The notes: a model not told the origin generated them from the letters alone. 64,000 bases of DNA from Anarhynchus alexandrinus (GCA_008711295.1 VUYV01000179.1:1702813-1766812); one strand, 5' to 3'. Shown: positions 27,401 to 38,493, counted from the first letter of the stretch. Made by a program: numbers and translations.

Positions 27401-28172
27401 AGGAAAAAGGGGGGAGGTAAGCGGGATAGCCCCAAGCAAAAACAGTATCTGTAAAACGGTGGCTGTTTGGACACTGAACGTTGCCAAGATATCCTCAGAC
27501 TGAAGTTCAACTCTCCCAGCCTTTGCAACCTGCAGTCTTGTGAGGCCACTGAGCCTGGCTCACCAGGGACCGTGGTGATCCAGGAAATCTAACAGTGGAG
27601 ACAGAAAAATTGGCTCCTTTCCCTGAAGGATATTGGTTAATACCTTTGTTTCTTTCTATTTAACTGGGGGATGATATGTAAAATATTTTTGAAATTTATC
27701 TCTAACCTCTTCCTTCCAATTGGGATGTGTGATTTGAAAGACACGCTCAGTAAACAAGGCTAGCCCTTCACCAGGGGGAACAGAGATCTCATCCCACATT
27801 CAGGGTTTGGATCTCCCACCCTGCTCCATGGAAGTTCAGGAAATAGGGTATATGCTACAGTTACCAGGTGGTTTCTTGAAAAGCTTCAGCTTCAGAAATA
27901 CCCTGGTAAAAATTTCACCTGACAGTGTTGTCTAAAGCACCTTGGAGAGGCACAGAAGACAACAAGATGACTACCTCCCCTTCTCTACAGCAGCCAGGTC
28001 TCACAGCCACCGGTAAGTTTGCTGAACTTCCACTTTGGGAACCACATGGAAGATTTCCAAACCCTACGGAAGGTTATTTGCAGAAACAGGGGAACTGTGG
28101 CTCCGTACCATTTCCCATCTGAAGAGACATCCTTACAGTGGACAACAGGGAAGGCTGATTCAAGGCATCTCA

Positions 28173-28218
28173 TTTAAGCCTTGCAAGGGCATCTCTTTTT
28201 AAGCCTGGCAAGGGCATC
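28173..28218 (+). repeat. 25-bp tandem duplication
   Basis: TTTAAGCCTTGCAAGGGCATC is followed 25 bases later by TTTAAGCCTGGCAAGGGCATC, differing by one base. A short local duplication without visible function. Confidence 0.85.
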
Positions 28219-30384
28219 ATATGCATTACATCCTTGGATAGCATTCACCTGGTAATGCATACGCATACTCATCTGCATATGCTCCCGAAGAAGTTGCTAT
28301 TTCAAGCTCTGGAGTCCCCGACATATTTTTATCTATCACTGCCTGTTCTCCAACCTGGCTCTGCTTGCTGACAGAAAGCCCTGCCCTGGAAGGCCAAGTT
28401 TGCTGGCTGCCATGGAAAAGCACCACAGAATCACTTGGGAACAACTAATAAGAAGCTGATGCTGCCATCCAAATAGCCTAGCCGTTGCAGTAAGGTCATT
28501 CCTTTAGCAAAACCGGCCTTAATGGGGCTACTCTGACCTAGTTCACCTCCGAACAAGAGAGCTATCAGCAATGTTTTCTCGCTTTTACTAGACAAGACAA
28601 AGCTGATGTTCCTTTCTGGCCTCTAAATCAAAATGCAGTCACGCAGTCGCTTTAGAGCCAGGGGGAAGAGAACAAGCCTATTTTACACATATCATGCTAA
28701 AAGCAAACATCTGGCTAATGCTTTTAGAGGCCTATTGCTACGCCTGTTGCTAAATTCATTAGCACTTCTAACTCTGCAGGTTGCATCAAGTTGCAACACT
28801 TGGACCAGCAGCTAGAGATATTGTTCTCCTCTTCTTTTAATAACTTTGGATGTTTGTACATGTGTGGAAATTTTTATTGGAAATAATATTCTCAGACTAG
28901 GAAACTGTTGGGTTAGCGTCGCTCATGGAGACATTCTTTCTTGGTTTAACGGGGGGATCGGCAGGAGCCGAGCTGAACCACATGAGGCTTCAAGCAAAAA
29001 GACCCAGAGCTGCATTTCTGACCTGTCATGGGAAGGTCAGGGAAGGTTGAGCTGATCAATGAGGTGTTGAAACAGGGATGAGGAGATGTCCTCCTCCTGC
29101 TCTCAGTGCTGCCCTAGGCTTCCATTTTGCAATGGATTACATTTTAACAGAAAGAAAACGTGAGGCATACAGAAGAGATGTAACTCAGACCCTAAATACC
29201 CATGCTGTAGACCAAAAGATTTTGAAGCAGAGAGGTGGCCGAGCTCAGTCCAGCCTTTGCACGCTCCCAGGGAGCTCACGAGTTCCTGAAACAGTCACGT
29301 TTGGAGCACGAGCAGTGGGTAAGCAAGCACAGCCCAGGCTGGCTGGTGTTGCGTGTCACCAGAGCTGGCCAGACAGACCTGTGTCAGGAGGGATTTTGTC
29401 TGAGCTGGATGAAGAAAAAAGCAAGCTGGACAGCATCGTGGTATATTGGGCCAAATTTCTCAGAAGATGTAAAGTAGGATGGTGCCAGTCTTTCTGTGGG
29501 GGAAAAGGTGTCAGCACCTTTGTTCCCAGAGGGCTGGTAAATCCCCTTATTTGTACCGAGAGAAACTACAGGAACAAGCCTCCGTTAGACATTGCCACTC
29601 GCCGTTGGCATTAAAAGCAAGAAAAGGAATGATGCATTGGTGGTTTTTTTTCCCCACATTCCCTTTGCTTTGCAAACGTTTCATGGAGACAAGACACTCG
29701 TGTGCTTTTATCTAAGTACAAGTTCAACTTCCACGGTTTGAAATTTGATCTCTGTAATACGCACAGCATTAAATTGGAAAGGAAAGAGAAAAAACACCAC
29801 CAGCAAATAGGAGACAAACAAAGCTGGCGACCGGAGATATGAATGCAGGAGAGATTTTCTTCCAGGTGAAGTTTTCACAGTGAGCCACCCTCAGGTCACG
29901 GCTGTACCTATGCCATGTGTCCTTGCCCACAGGTAGCTGGCTTCAAGCACACATTTATTTGATTCCTACCTGGAGGTGGACACGAGGTGAGGAAGCCAGT
30001 CAGGGGGGGAACTTGCTTAATGACACAGAAATAAATGATTTCAGCATTTGTTCCTCATCCTCTAATATTTTAGGTGGCTTATAAAAAACCAAACAAAACG
30101 TTACACACCTTGAACCCAGATCTCTTTTTAATCTGTCACGAGGCAGCTGATAAGTAACTCTGGTTATTTCTAACTGAAGGCAAAGTTGCGGAACAGCACC
30201 TAGCTTGCAGAGTTTAATTTTAGTCTGAGCCTATGCCACACATTTTCATGCCATGTATTTGTATTTGTTTGTATTTACTTATGCTAAATTCGGGGGTGGA
30301 AGCCTGGGAGGTCCCTGTGTTCAATTAAGAAAGCAAACAAGATACTGAGACAAATTACAATGTAACTTGAAGTTATAGAAATAG

Positions 30385-30442
30385 TATATATTTATTTATA
30401 TTTATATTTGTATTTGTATGTGTATTTATACTTGTATTTATG
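30385..30442 (+). repeat. Imperfect TATTTA/TATTTG low-complexity repeat
   Basis: About 58 bases of tandem six-base words alternating TATTTA, TATTTG and TATGTG. The degeneracy indicates an old microsatellite. Confidence 0.85.
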
Positions 30443-31923
30443 CATCATGCAAACTGATTTACCAAAAGGTTTTAGGCTGTTGGGCTTTACTGGAATCAAG
30501 ACCATTACCTTCCTTCTAAAGCACACTCCTGGCCTGGACTAACACATATAGGTCAACTCACCCTTTTGCCCCACCTCTGCCAAGAGAGCAACCCCATGGC
30601 CACCCAGTGCCACCCTCTGCCCTGTGTGCTTCTCTCCTTGTGGCCACACCACTTTCTCCCTCCTCCTTTGCTGCCGCCCCCTTTGCCCACATCCTGTCTT
30701 GCCCTCGTTTCCAGGATGACACAGGGACAGGTCTATAGCAGGACCAAGCTCGGAGGTGCCTTCACATGCGTTCACCATGCCAGACACCATGTAGTCTCCA
30801 AGCCCAAAGACCCTCACGCCCTGCAAGTGTCCCTTAGCTCCTGATTGCCAAAGGGAGGTCCTCAAGCCAAATACCCAGGATTCTCTTTGCTAACCCTCCC
30901 CTCCTCCTGCTGCTGCTGCTAACTCCATTTTTCTATCCAACTCCTATATCCTCTGTTTATTTAAACAGCAGCTGTTGGGACAATGACTTTCTCAAGTTTT
31001 ATGGTTATTTTATGGTTGCTGGAATGGAACGACGTCATGACAACTTCTCTTTGTGGGCCAAGTCCTAGTTTCGTATCCTTTTCCAAAAGCTGTTTCTTAG
31101 GACTTTTATTTATGAACAAAAGAGTCAACTGCGAGAAGCAGACTTTCACAAATCAGAGGGGCTTTGGTTCAGGGTTCTAACCATACCATAATAACCATTT
31201 GAGTCAGCTGATGGTCTGAATTTCTAACTGGTATGAAAAAAATACAGTAATGGCAAATAAATGCTGACATTTGGGGGAAGTGAATTTTCTCAGAGAAACA
31301 AAACTGCCAACAAAAATATTTTTCTGTGATAATGGCGAAATCCTTTGTTGCAATTTTGACCTTTTGTAGCATTTTTATTTAAATATTTAGTTATGCTGTG
31401 ATTTATCTTCTATACTATTATTTATTTTATTCTATACATCAGTGACTGCTCTTTTTACATCATCATTAGCAATTGTTCTGCTAACTGCTAATTCTGTTAG
31501 TAATTTCTGAAGTAATTGGCCTTATGTTTTGCACATTCCCCCCTGAAAAAAAAATGTTTTGAAATGCGGTTTTAAAATGTTTTGTTTGGTATTGAAGTAT
31601 TTTACTATATAGCTCTCAACAGAGCAAAAGACAAAAAAAGAACATCCCTGAGGAATGCTTCATTTTGAACACATCAACGTTCCCACTGAAATAACAAACA
31701 CGTCCACCAGCCCTATAAACCACACTTATCTGCTTGTTCTATCTACCCGTCCCACCTGCCTTGGCTGCCCAGATATCAGCATGGCACTCAGAGCTGTTCT
31801 CCTCGCACACAAAATATCTGGCCTCTTTCCTTGGCTCCTGTCCAGTGTATTAAGGCTGTATCTGAGATTTGGGGTGGCGGTTTGCTCCTCCTGAAATGCC
31901 CATAGACCATGCATGTCTGTCGT

Positions 31924-32612
31924 TGTTTAGGCCAAATCAACTACTGGGGACATGGGGGACCCCAGATGGGACCAACAGATGCTCCCCTCTACCCCTCTTC
32001 AAAGAGAGAGGCAGAGGAGGAAAAAGAGACGTAAGGGTTTAGAAGGAACTAAACTACTTTAATGAAATATTAATAATAAAATAAAAGGAAATAATGAAAT
32101 ATATACAAAACCATATCAAGCTCCAGGATGACAATCACATCACTGTCTGGCACTGGGGAAGTCCCAGACTGGACTCAGTGACGGACGGGAACTGGATTCA
32201 AGATCTGCATTCAGGATTGGTATCACAGGCAGACAAACAGACAGAGTCCTCCTCAGACATCGGCCATTGAAGAAAGAGCGCAGACCCTTTATACTGAGCA
32301 TGAGACAGATGGGATGAATACCCTGTTGGTCAGTTTTGGGTCACCTGTCCTGTCCGCTCCTCCCTGCAGGTGGGACCCCACTATGCTTTTCCAACGGGGC
32401 AAATAACAAAGTTGGGTGTTATAGCAATAAGTATAAGCAGGAGCCTCTCTGCATACTGTGCCTGGGCATCAGCTATAAACATTGGTCTTATCACTCTGAG
32501 AGAGTGAACATTGTCTGCACCATATGCTGTTAATTTCAGTAGTTAGAAGAGGCCCAGCTAAGAAGCAAAGTTACTGAACAAAATTGGTTCTGTTTTACCT
32601 CAAACCAGGACA
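31924..32612 (-). mobile_element. Solo LTR of an endogenous retrovirus (ERVL-like)
   Basis: On the minus strand the element begins TGTCCTGG (32612) and ends CCTAAACA (31924), the TG...CA ends of an LTR. A TATAAA box lies at 32293-32288 and an ATTAAA polyadenylation signal at 32063-32058, in the right order to define U3 (about 350 bases), R and U5. The TGTCCTGGTTT start resembles avian class III LTRs, so the class is an inference. No tRNA primer site follows the 3' end and no polypurine tract precedes the 5' end, so it is most likely a solo LTR left by recombination. The flanking bases (GTCGT and GTGTT) are only a partial match for a 5-base target duplication. No viral coding sequence is seen. 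Confidence 0.72.
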
Positions 32613-35600
32613 GTGTTGATAAGGGACTGATTCCTGATGGCCTGCAAGATGCTCTGCCACCTCGTTTTATGCCACTTTGCGTTTTGAGTTTGGGGGGCTC
32701 ATGTAAGCTTCAGCCTCACTCCCCCACTTGCTGTGCCAGCTCTTACACCCAGTAAGTCAAAATAATTTCTGCTCCTGAAAGTCTTTGCTGTTAACCACAG
32801 CCAGGCTCTCCAAAAGCACCCTCATTGCACTGAGACAGTGGTCAGAAATAAGGAGTTAATGTGTTTGGTAACGCTTTTCCTTTCCTTCTTTTTTTTGTTT
32901 CTTTTTCCCTTTATTCTGCCTTTTTTAATTCAGTTGCCCCAAAACTAAATTAAAACCCATAAGAGGAAGGTAATAAATTACTCTCCACACTAGCTGGCAA
33001 CAAGCCATGAAACAACAGCGAAGAAAGTTTTGGCTAGACCAGGGGAGACTTTCTACCCGAGAGGATGGGGAGGCATTGCGGTCCACTGCAGGAGGAGAAA
33101 GCCACCATGAAGGGTGGCTCTGGAAGAGGCAACTCCATCTTCAGTAAAGGGGCTTGGGCCAGATCACCACTGACCCTCCCACGTGTCATCTGGGGACCAC
33201 TGATAGCCACCAGAACTGCAGTAGGGTAGCAAACAGTTAAAAACTAAACCAAACCCAAAGCAGACACATTCACACTCAAAGCAGCAAACTGGCAAACATA
33301 GTAAATGCAGTAACGGTGTTGATGTGATAGTGGCTGGGGCAGTTCGGGGGACCAGGAAGGCAGGGAAGATATCATACATGTCTGGGCAATTTTAGGTAGA
33401 TGTCACAAGAGGATTAGCTGACTTTCTTTTCCCCCACCTTTATCAGTCAGCTAATATACGCTGTTTCCTCTCTTTATCCTTCTCGCCTCATTAATTAAGA
33501 CATAAACATTCTAAGTGTATCAAAATAGCCTGATTTTTCATAGACTCCAAATAAAATTGCACAATAGAACACTACCATTAAAAGACACATTCATCACACG
33601 ATCTTCACAAACTTCACATATATCAACAAAAAAAAGAATTCCCTACACCAAAGTCAAAATAACATCATCATAACACCAACAAAGTTGGACAATTCACACG
33701 CACCCCATCCTTAACCATAATTAAAATTCCCCACAAATGCTCTCTGGCAATGTCCAGTCCATGTTTTGCCCATTACCTCTCCCAATTACTGTCCTTATCT
33801 GGAATTTCTCCAGAGCACCATGTTGGGTGTTGCAAAGGACAGGTTTGCATCACTTCTAGCCCATTTTTAATACTCTTGAAGACCAGGGGTCAGCTGGACA
33901 TAGGAGCCAGCAGAGCTAACTGACCTCCAGCTGGATACAGCCTCAGAGGAACACGCAGCGAAGACTGATTTCATCTTCCCAGAGGACCGCTGAATCACCT
34001 GCCCATGGCAAGGCAAGCCTGTCTTTACAATTACTTAAATATTATCATTTCAGCACTATTGTGCATCAAATGTGAGCAAGATCCACCTCTCCCAGCTCTG
34101 GACCTGGGAGATGCTGCAGGAAGCTGCACTGCAGCTTTGCAGAGCAAGGGTGCACCCGGGGCATGACTCTCCATGGTGTGCCTTGTATAAACCTGGAGCA
34201 CATGCAAATGTTGATCAATATCCTTTAAGCTGTGGGTTTTTTTCACAAAAAAAAATTGCCTTTCCTTTTCAAGACTCAGGTGTAATGTAATTACAGTGTG
34301 ACAAACACTTTTCATCAGGTGTACGTGGCTTTCTTTTTATTTAAAAAGCCATGTTCACACTGCTATATGGCACTGCCCAAGTCCTAGGATAAACTCTGCC
34401 CCAAAAGGGTAAAGAAGGGTAAAAATAAGAGCAGAGGAAAGAGATGTAACACATCAAGAGAGGAAGGATCTGTACCTCCTTCCAGCTCAAGCCCAACATA
34501 TTGGCAAGGTCCCAGGTGCTCGCAGATCTCCACGTGTGTTTACTTCAAGCCCTTCAGTTGTTCCATGCAAACCTACCCAAACACTTTTATCTGGATTTAA
34601 GTGCGTTAGTATAAACCTGTTCCTCATTAGTTCAAATCAACCACAATAGCCCCAGTTTAGACTGAAACAAGGAGACAGATGGAAAGCAATGAGGTAACTG
34701 GATCTTAATAAGTTGATGTTTGCTTGCTGAGCTGCGGCGACGGCACGGGACGTGCTCTCTCTCTGCTCTGGTCAGGAGGGGAAAGGCATCAGTGCAACCC
34801 CAAAGGTTTTATGCATGGCAGTACACGAGGTGGCAGCCCCAACCTTAACCCCACCAAAAGGTGCACCTTCAGCCCAGCTATCCCACCCCTGCATCCCATT
34901 TAAACCCTCCCATCCATGCCACCTCCAGCCTCTCAGCAACACGAGCAACTTGTGTTTGGCTTCCTGAGCATGGAGAGATCAGGATAGGAGAAGAGATCAC
35001 CCAAGGAGGGCAAGAAGCAGGGTAGATGCAATCTTCATCCTAATAACATTTGCTATCATATCATTTGGGAGAAACCCCTCTTTTCTGATCAAAAAGGTGG
35101 TTAAAATCCCACTGCACATGAGAAGCTCAGTCCAGTCTTAACTTTGGAGAAAGGCACATGATTTCTTTATCTCTGTATGTCACTGGATAGATTAGATGAG
35201 ATATATTTATCTAGACAGCAATCTGTGTAGCTGCAAAGATACAGCTACAAAATTCCATGGGTTGAGATCATCCCATGCTGGGTTTAGCATCCCAGCACTT
35301 CATTTTGGTGGTTGACATGTTTTCATCAAAATATAAGGAAAATGAGTAATTTGACCTCAAGTGTTGGGTGTTCAGGCTTTTTTTTGCTTTTTTTTTAATT
35401 CACATTAAAAAGAATTAAAGGGTTTGTTGGGTGGTTTTTTTTAAGCAAAACCAGCCTTTTGAACATTTTCCTTGTACAGTATTTGTTTCTGTTTGCTTGT
35501 GTTTTCCAGTTGCTCTACTGTGCTTGTTCCCAGCAGGGTCAAATACCCTAGGAAGGAGGGCAAAATCTTCAGGAAGAGAAAAGTGTATGAAAGAAAGATC

Positions 35601-36252
35601 AAAAATAAATCATTTCCTGCAATGATTGTCAAGGAAAATAACGGAATAAATGTACTGTTATTTTTTTTGTCCACTCTCAGATCCAATGAATCAACAGATC
35701 TCGCGTGCTCTGACAGAGCAACAGTTAAATCACCTCACTGTCCACTTGGACTGCCTTTACAGTAATTTTTTTAAGAAAGAAAAGTTGAAAACTCATGGAT
35801 AAACACACTCCAAGGAAATATTTCCTGTATACAGCAGAAAGGAGCCGAGGGAGAGCCCCTGTTCAACACTGGGGTCAGTCCCCATCACAATGTATGGAGG
35901 CAGCAGAGTAGGGTCACTGGGAGGAAACCAGTGTAAACAGGATCTGCTTTTATCAGTGGGAAAAAAAAAACAACCGTTTAAATTAGCCAGAAATATGTGC
36001 CTATACGTTTTAATCACAAGCTGCCGTTTCCAAGTATTGCGGCAGGGTTAAGTCACAGGCACGGAGCTGCCGATCACACGCTGTCCCTGGATGCAAGATG
36101 CTGGTTGTCCCTTCTGCTTTTGCAAGTGAGGGGCAGCCCACGCTTGCAGCCCTGGCAGGATACCTGGGCTGGAGGGGCACGGTGGGAGGACCAGGGTTGG
36201 CTTGGGAAGGATGCTTGCTGGAAGCCCTGGATGAGGGGTGAGAAAGGAGATG
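32613..36252. other. Gene-free stretch upstream of the ADRA1D promoter
   Basis: Apart from the G-depleted tract at 33.5-33.7 kb, I see only chance ORFs and short poly-T or poly-A runs (near 32885 and 35380). No upstream exon of ADRA1D could be recognised; the mammalian gene has its start codon in the first coding exon. Confidence 0.65.
33520..33725 (+). other. G-depleted, A/C-rich tract
   Basis: The plus strand here is rich in A and C and has only about 6% G, for example ACATTCATCACACGATCTTC and AACATCATCATAACACCAAC. Such skew is unlike neighbouring DNA. It could be part of an old retroelement leader, a nuclear copy of mitochondrial DNA, or simply low-complexity sequence. None of these is established. 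Confidence 0.5.
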
Positions 36253-36372
36253 TGCCAGCCTCGCAGAGCATCCCTCCTGGTGGGATGCTGGGGCTGGGGG
36301 GGACCTGGCAGCCTTGCAGAGCATCCCTCCTGGTGGGGTGCTGGGGGTAGGGGGGACCTGCCAGCCTTGCAG
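36253..36372 (+). repeat. 53-bp G-rich tandem repeat, about 2.3 copies
   Basis: Two full copies and a partial third copy with a period of 53 bases. Each unit contains GCAGAGCATCCCTCCTGGTG followed by G-runs (around 36279-36302 and 36331-36356) that could form G-quadruplexes. It lies just upstream of the CpG island of ADRA1D. Confidence 0.85.
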
Positions 36373-36579
36373 TGGTGGGTTGCGGGAGCCAGTGGTCTCC
36401 AATGAGGAGGTGCAGCCCCCCGCCCCCCACAGCAGCGCAGCGCCAGGACCACCGCGGGGGAGCGGGGGGTGAGGGACGCGCCGGGGCAAACCCTGCGCGC
36501 TGCTGCCCCCTGCCGGCGGCGGGCGGCACGGCGGCGGGACGGCTGCGCTCCGGGGGGGTACTTGCCCCCCCCACACGCC

Positions 36580-36753
36580 CACACCCCCCGCCAGGGGGTG
36601 TCTGCACCCCACTGCTGAGTGCCCCACCCCACGAGTGGGTGCCTGCCCGCCCCTGGGGGTCCCGTGTCCCCTGGAGTGGGTGCCTACCCCCCAAGGACGT
36701 GCCTGCCCCCTCCGTCGGTTCCTGGGCGACGCCCCCCCCCGGTGGTGCCTGCC
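36580..36753 (+). repeat. Degenerate GC-rich minisatellite next to the gap
   Basis: The motif GTGCCTGCCCC or close variants recurs. GAGTGGGTGCCT appears at 36633 and again at 36674 (41-base spacing), then GTGCCTGCCCC near 36699 and GGTGCCTGCC immediately before the gap. The copies are imperfect and the repeat probably continues into the unknown bases. Confidence 0.55.
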
Positions 36754-36985
36754 NNNNNNNNNNNNNNNNNNNNNNNNNNNNNNNNNNNNNNNNNNNNNNN
36801 NNNNNNNNNNNNNNNNNNNNNNNNNNNNNNNNNNNNNNNNNNNNNNNNNNNNNNNNNNNNNNNNNNNNNNNNNNNNNNNNNNNNNNNNNNNNNNNNNNNN
36901 NNNNNNNNNNNNNNNNNNNNNNNNNNNNNNNNNNNNNNNNNNNNNNNNNNNNNNNNNNNNNNNNNNNNNNNNNNNNNNNNNNNNN
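36754..36985. other. Assembly gap (232 N)
   Basis: A run of 232 undetermined bases within the CpG island, 535 bases upstream of the receptor ATG. It is bordered on the left by a degenerate GC-rich minisatellite and on the right by a CCT/CTC-rich run. The stated length may be an estimate. Confidence 0.99.
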
Positions 36986-37452
36986 CCTCCTCCTCCTCCG
37001 GCGGCACCTGACGCGCGGGGCTCCCGACAGCCCCGTCCGTGTCCCCCCCCCCTTCCCCGGCCCGGCCCGGCCCACCCCTCCCTCCTTCCCCTCGCCCCTC
37101 CCGGAGCTCTCCCGTGCGAGCGGGGGAAGGCGAGCGGAGCCGCCGAGCGCTGCCGGCCGCTGCCCAGCGCAGCCCCCCGGAGCATGCGAGGGCAGCGGGG
37201 GGGCACCGACCTCGCTGCCCCCCCGGGCGGGCCGGCGGCGGGGCTGAGCGGTGGCCAGAGCCGGTGGCGGGGAGGGGGGCAGCGCGGCCGGCCGGCGTGA
37301 AGCGGGCTAGTAGAAAGTGGTGGGGGGCGAGGAGCAGCGCATCCTGCCTGCCCTCCATCCCTCCATCCCGGGTTGGGGGTACCGAGCCTTGACCCGGGAA
37401 GGGGGGGGGAGAGCGAGGTGCTGAGCGAAACTTGGAGGGGGCTGCGGGGATC

Positions 37453-37524
37453 ATGCCGGGGGGGCTGCGCCTCGGCATCGCTTTCTCCTCGCCCTCCATG
37501 GAGCCCGGACCTTTTCTACAATGA
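37453..37524 (+). other. Upstream ORF overlapping the ADRA1D start codon
   Basis: A 23-codon ORF begins at ATG 37453 and has a second in-frame ATG at 37498 (G at +4). It ends at TGA 37522-37524, so its stop overlaps the receptor ATG (37521-37523) in the four bases ATGA. It lies in the presumed 5' UTR, one frame off from the receptor. An overlapping uORF of this kind commonly lowers translation of the main ORF or makes it depend on leaky scanning or reinitiation; that role is inferred. It assumes transcription starts upstream of 37453. Confidence 0.55.
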
Positions 37525-38487
37525 CTTTCCCTGAGCTGAGCAATGGCAGCTTGAGTGGGAACCAGACGGGACAGGGCAGCCAGAGCGGTGCCAACCGGTC
37601 CTGGGGGCTGCATGGTGAGGAGACCCCCGAGGGCAACGGCACCACGCTGACTTTCGCCTTGGACGTGCAGGCGGTGGGCGTCGGGGTCTTCCTGGCTGTC
37701 TTCATCCTCTCGGCCATCGTGGGGAACATCCTCGTCATCCTCTCGGTGGCTTGCAACCGGCACCTGCAGACAGTCACCAACTACTTCATCGTCAACCTGG
37801 CCATCGCCGACCTGCTGCTCAGCACCACCGTGCTGCCCTTCTCGGCCACCTTGGAGGTGCTGGGCTTCTGGGTGTTTGGGCGCATCTTCTGCAACATCTG
37901 GGCAGCGGTGGACGTGCTGTGCTGCTCCGCCTCCATAATGAGCCTGTGCATCATCTCTGTGGACAGGTACATCGGTGTCAAATACTCCCTCAAGTACCCC
38001 ACAATCATGACCGAGAGGAAGGCCGGGGTCATCCTCGTGGTTGTCTGGCTCTCCTCCATGGTCATCTCCATTGGGCCACTACTGGGATGGAAGGAGCCGC
38101 CACCGCCGGATGAGAGCATCTGTAGCATCACGGAGGAGCCGGGCTATGCACTGTTCTCCTCCCTCTTCTCCTTCTACCTGCCCCTCATGGTCATCCTGGT
38201 GATGTACTTCAGGATCTACGTGGTGGCCAGGCGGACCACCCGGAGCTTGGAGGCAGGGGTCAAGAAGGAGAGAAATAAATCCATGGAGGTGGTACTGCGC
38301 ATCCACTGCCGCAGCGTGCTGGAGGAGCCTCTCTCCAGCACCCGGAGCAAGGGGCACAATTTCAGGAGCTCCCTCTCCGTGCGGCTCCTCAAGTTCTCCC
38401 GTGAGAAAAAAGCAGCCAAGACTCTTGCCATTGTTGTGGGTGTTTTCATCCTCTGCTGGTTCCCGTTCTTCTTTGTCCTGCCTTTTG
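37521..38487 (+). CDS. ADRA1D: Alpha-1D adrenergic receptor, coding exon 1 (partial gene)
   Basis: Encodes residues 1-322 plus the first base of codon 323 of a class A GPCR that binds adrenaline/noradrenaline and signals through Gq/11 to phospholipase C at the plasma membrane. Visible landmarks: N-glycosylation sequons at N8, N14, N25 and N39; GN in TM1 (N69); LAIAD in TM2 (D97); amine-binding aspartate D131 in TM3; DRY at 148-150; disulfide pair C124 and C201; TM5 serines S213, S214, S217 with P221; CWFP in TM6 (312-315). The subtype is D rather than A or B: it starts MTF, has HLQTVTNYF after TM1, VLRIHCRS in loop 3 and [20 protein letters not shown] before TM6. The start is the first in-frame ATG after an in-frame stop at 37245-37247 and has A at -3. 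The exon ends in TM6 at GTAAGT, where the family's conserved intron lies. TM7 and the tail are missing. The N-terminal domain (about 50 residues) is shorter than the roughly 95 residues of mammalian orthologues. Confidence 0.96.
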
Positions 38488-38493
38488 GTAAGT
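38488..38493 (+). other. ADRA1D: Splice donor of ADRA1D intron 1
   Basis: GTAAGT follows CCTTTTG, splitting the glycine codon 323 after its first base (phase 1). This matches the conserved intron of alpha-1 adrenoceptor genes at the end of TM6. If the intron were retained, translation would stop at the TGA at 38493-38495, giving a 324-residue product without TM7. Confidence 0.93.

Larger units (their letters stand above)
21191..31923. other. Gene-free flank
   Basis: The T-rich stretch 21.2-22.5 kb may be the decayed body of an old minus-strand LINE. The rest shows only chance ORFs, the largest being 178 codons at 29078-29614 (plus), which lacks any recognisable domain. A unique-looking block with CpGs at 28480-28820 may be conserved. 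Confidence 0.65.
36420..37520 (+). promoter_or_regulatory. CpG island, promoter and 5' UTR region of ADRA1D
   Basis: The stretch is extremely GC-rich with many CpGs, unlike the flanking DNA, and continues into the coding exon. A GC-box-like GGGCGG lies at 37225-37230 with other G-rich runs around it. I see no TATA box between 37000 and 37500, so a dispersed CpG-island start is likely. The exact transcription start cannot be placed, and 232 bases are unknown (36754-36985). Open frames across this region on both strands are products of the GC-rich composition, and several run through the gap. Confidence 0.8.

Noticed and set aside
29078..29614. 178-codon ORF, plus strand, the longest outside the receptor and the N-containing frames
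   Set aside because: No recognisable domain. At this base composition about one or two ORFs of this length are expected by chance in 128 kb of sequence counting both strands.
30906..30919. CTG trinucleotide run
   Set aside because: Only about five units; ordinary length with no sign of expansion.
33813..33832. Minus-strand sequence resembling a lysine tRNA primer binding site of a retrovirus
   Set aside because: Only about 12 of 18 bases fit. Roughly 25 such matches would be expected by chance in the window, and no LTR end is seen beside it.
36010..37763. Long ORFs on both strands across the CpG island
   Set aside because: They run through the 232-base gap, where unknown bases cannot give stops, and are proline/glycine/arginine-rich products of GC-rich DNA.
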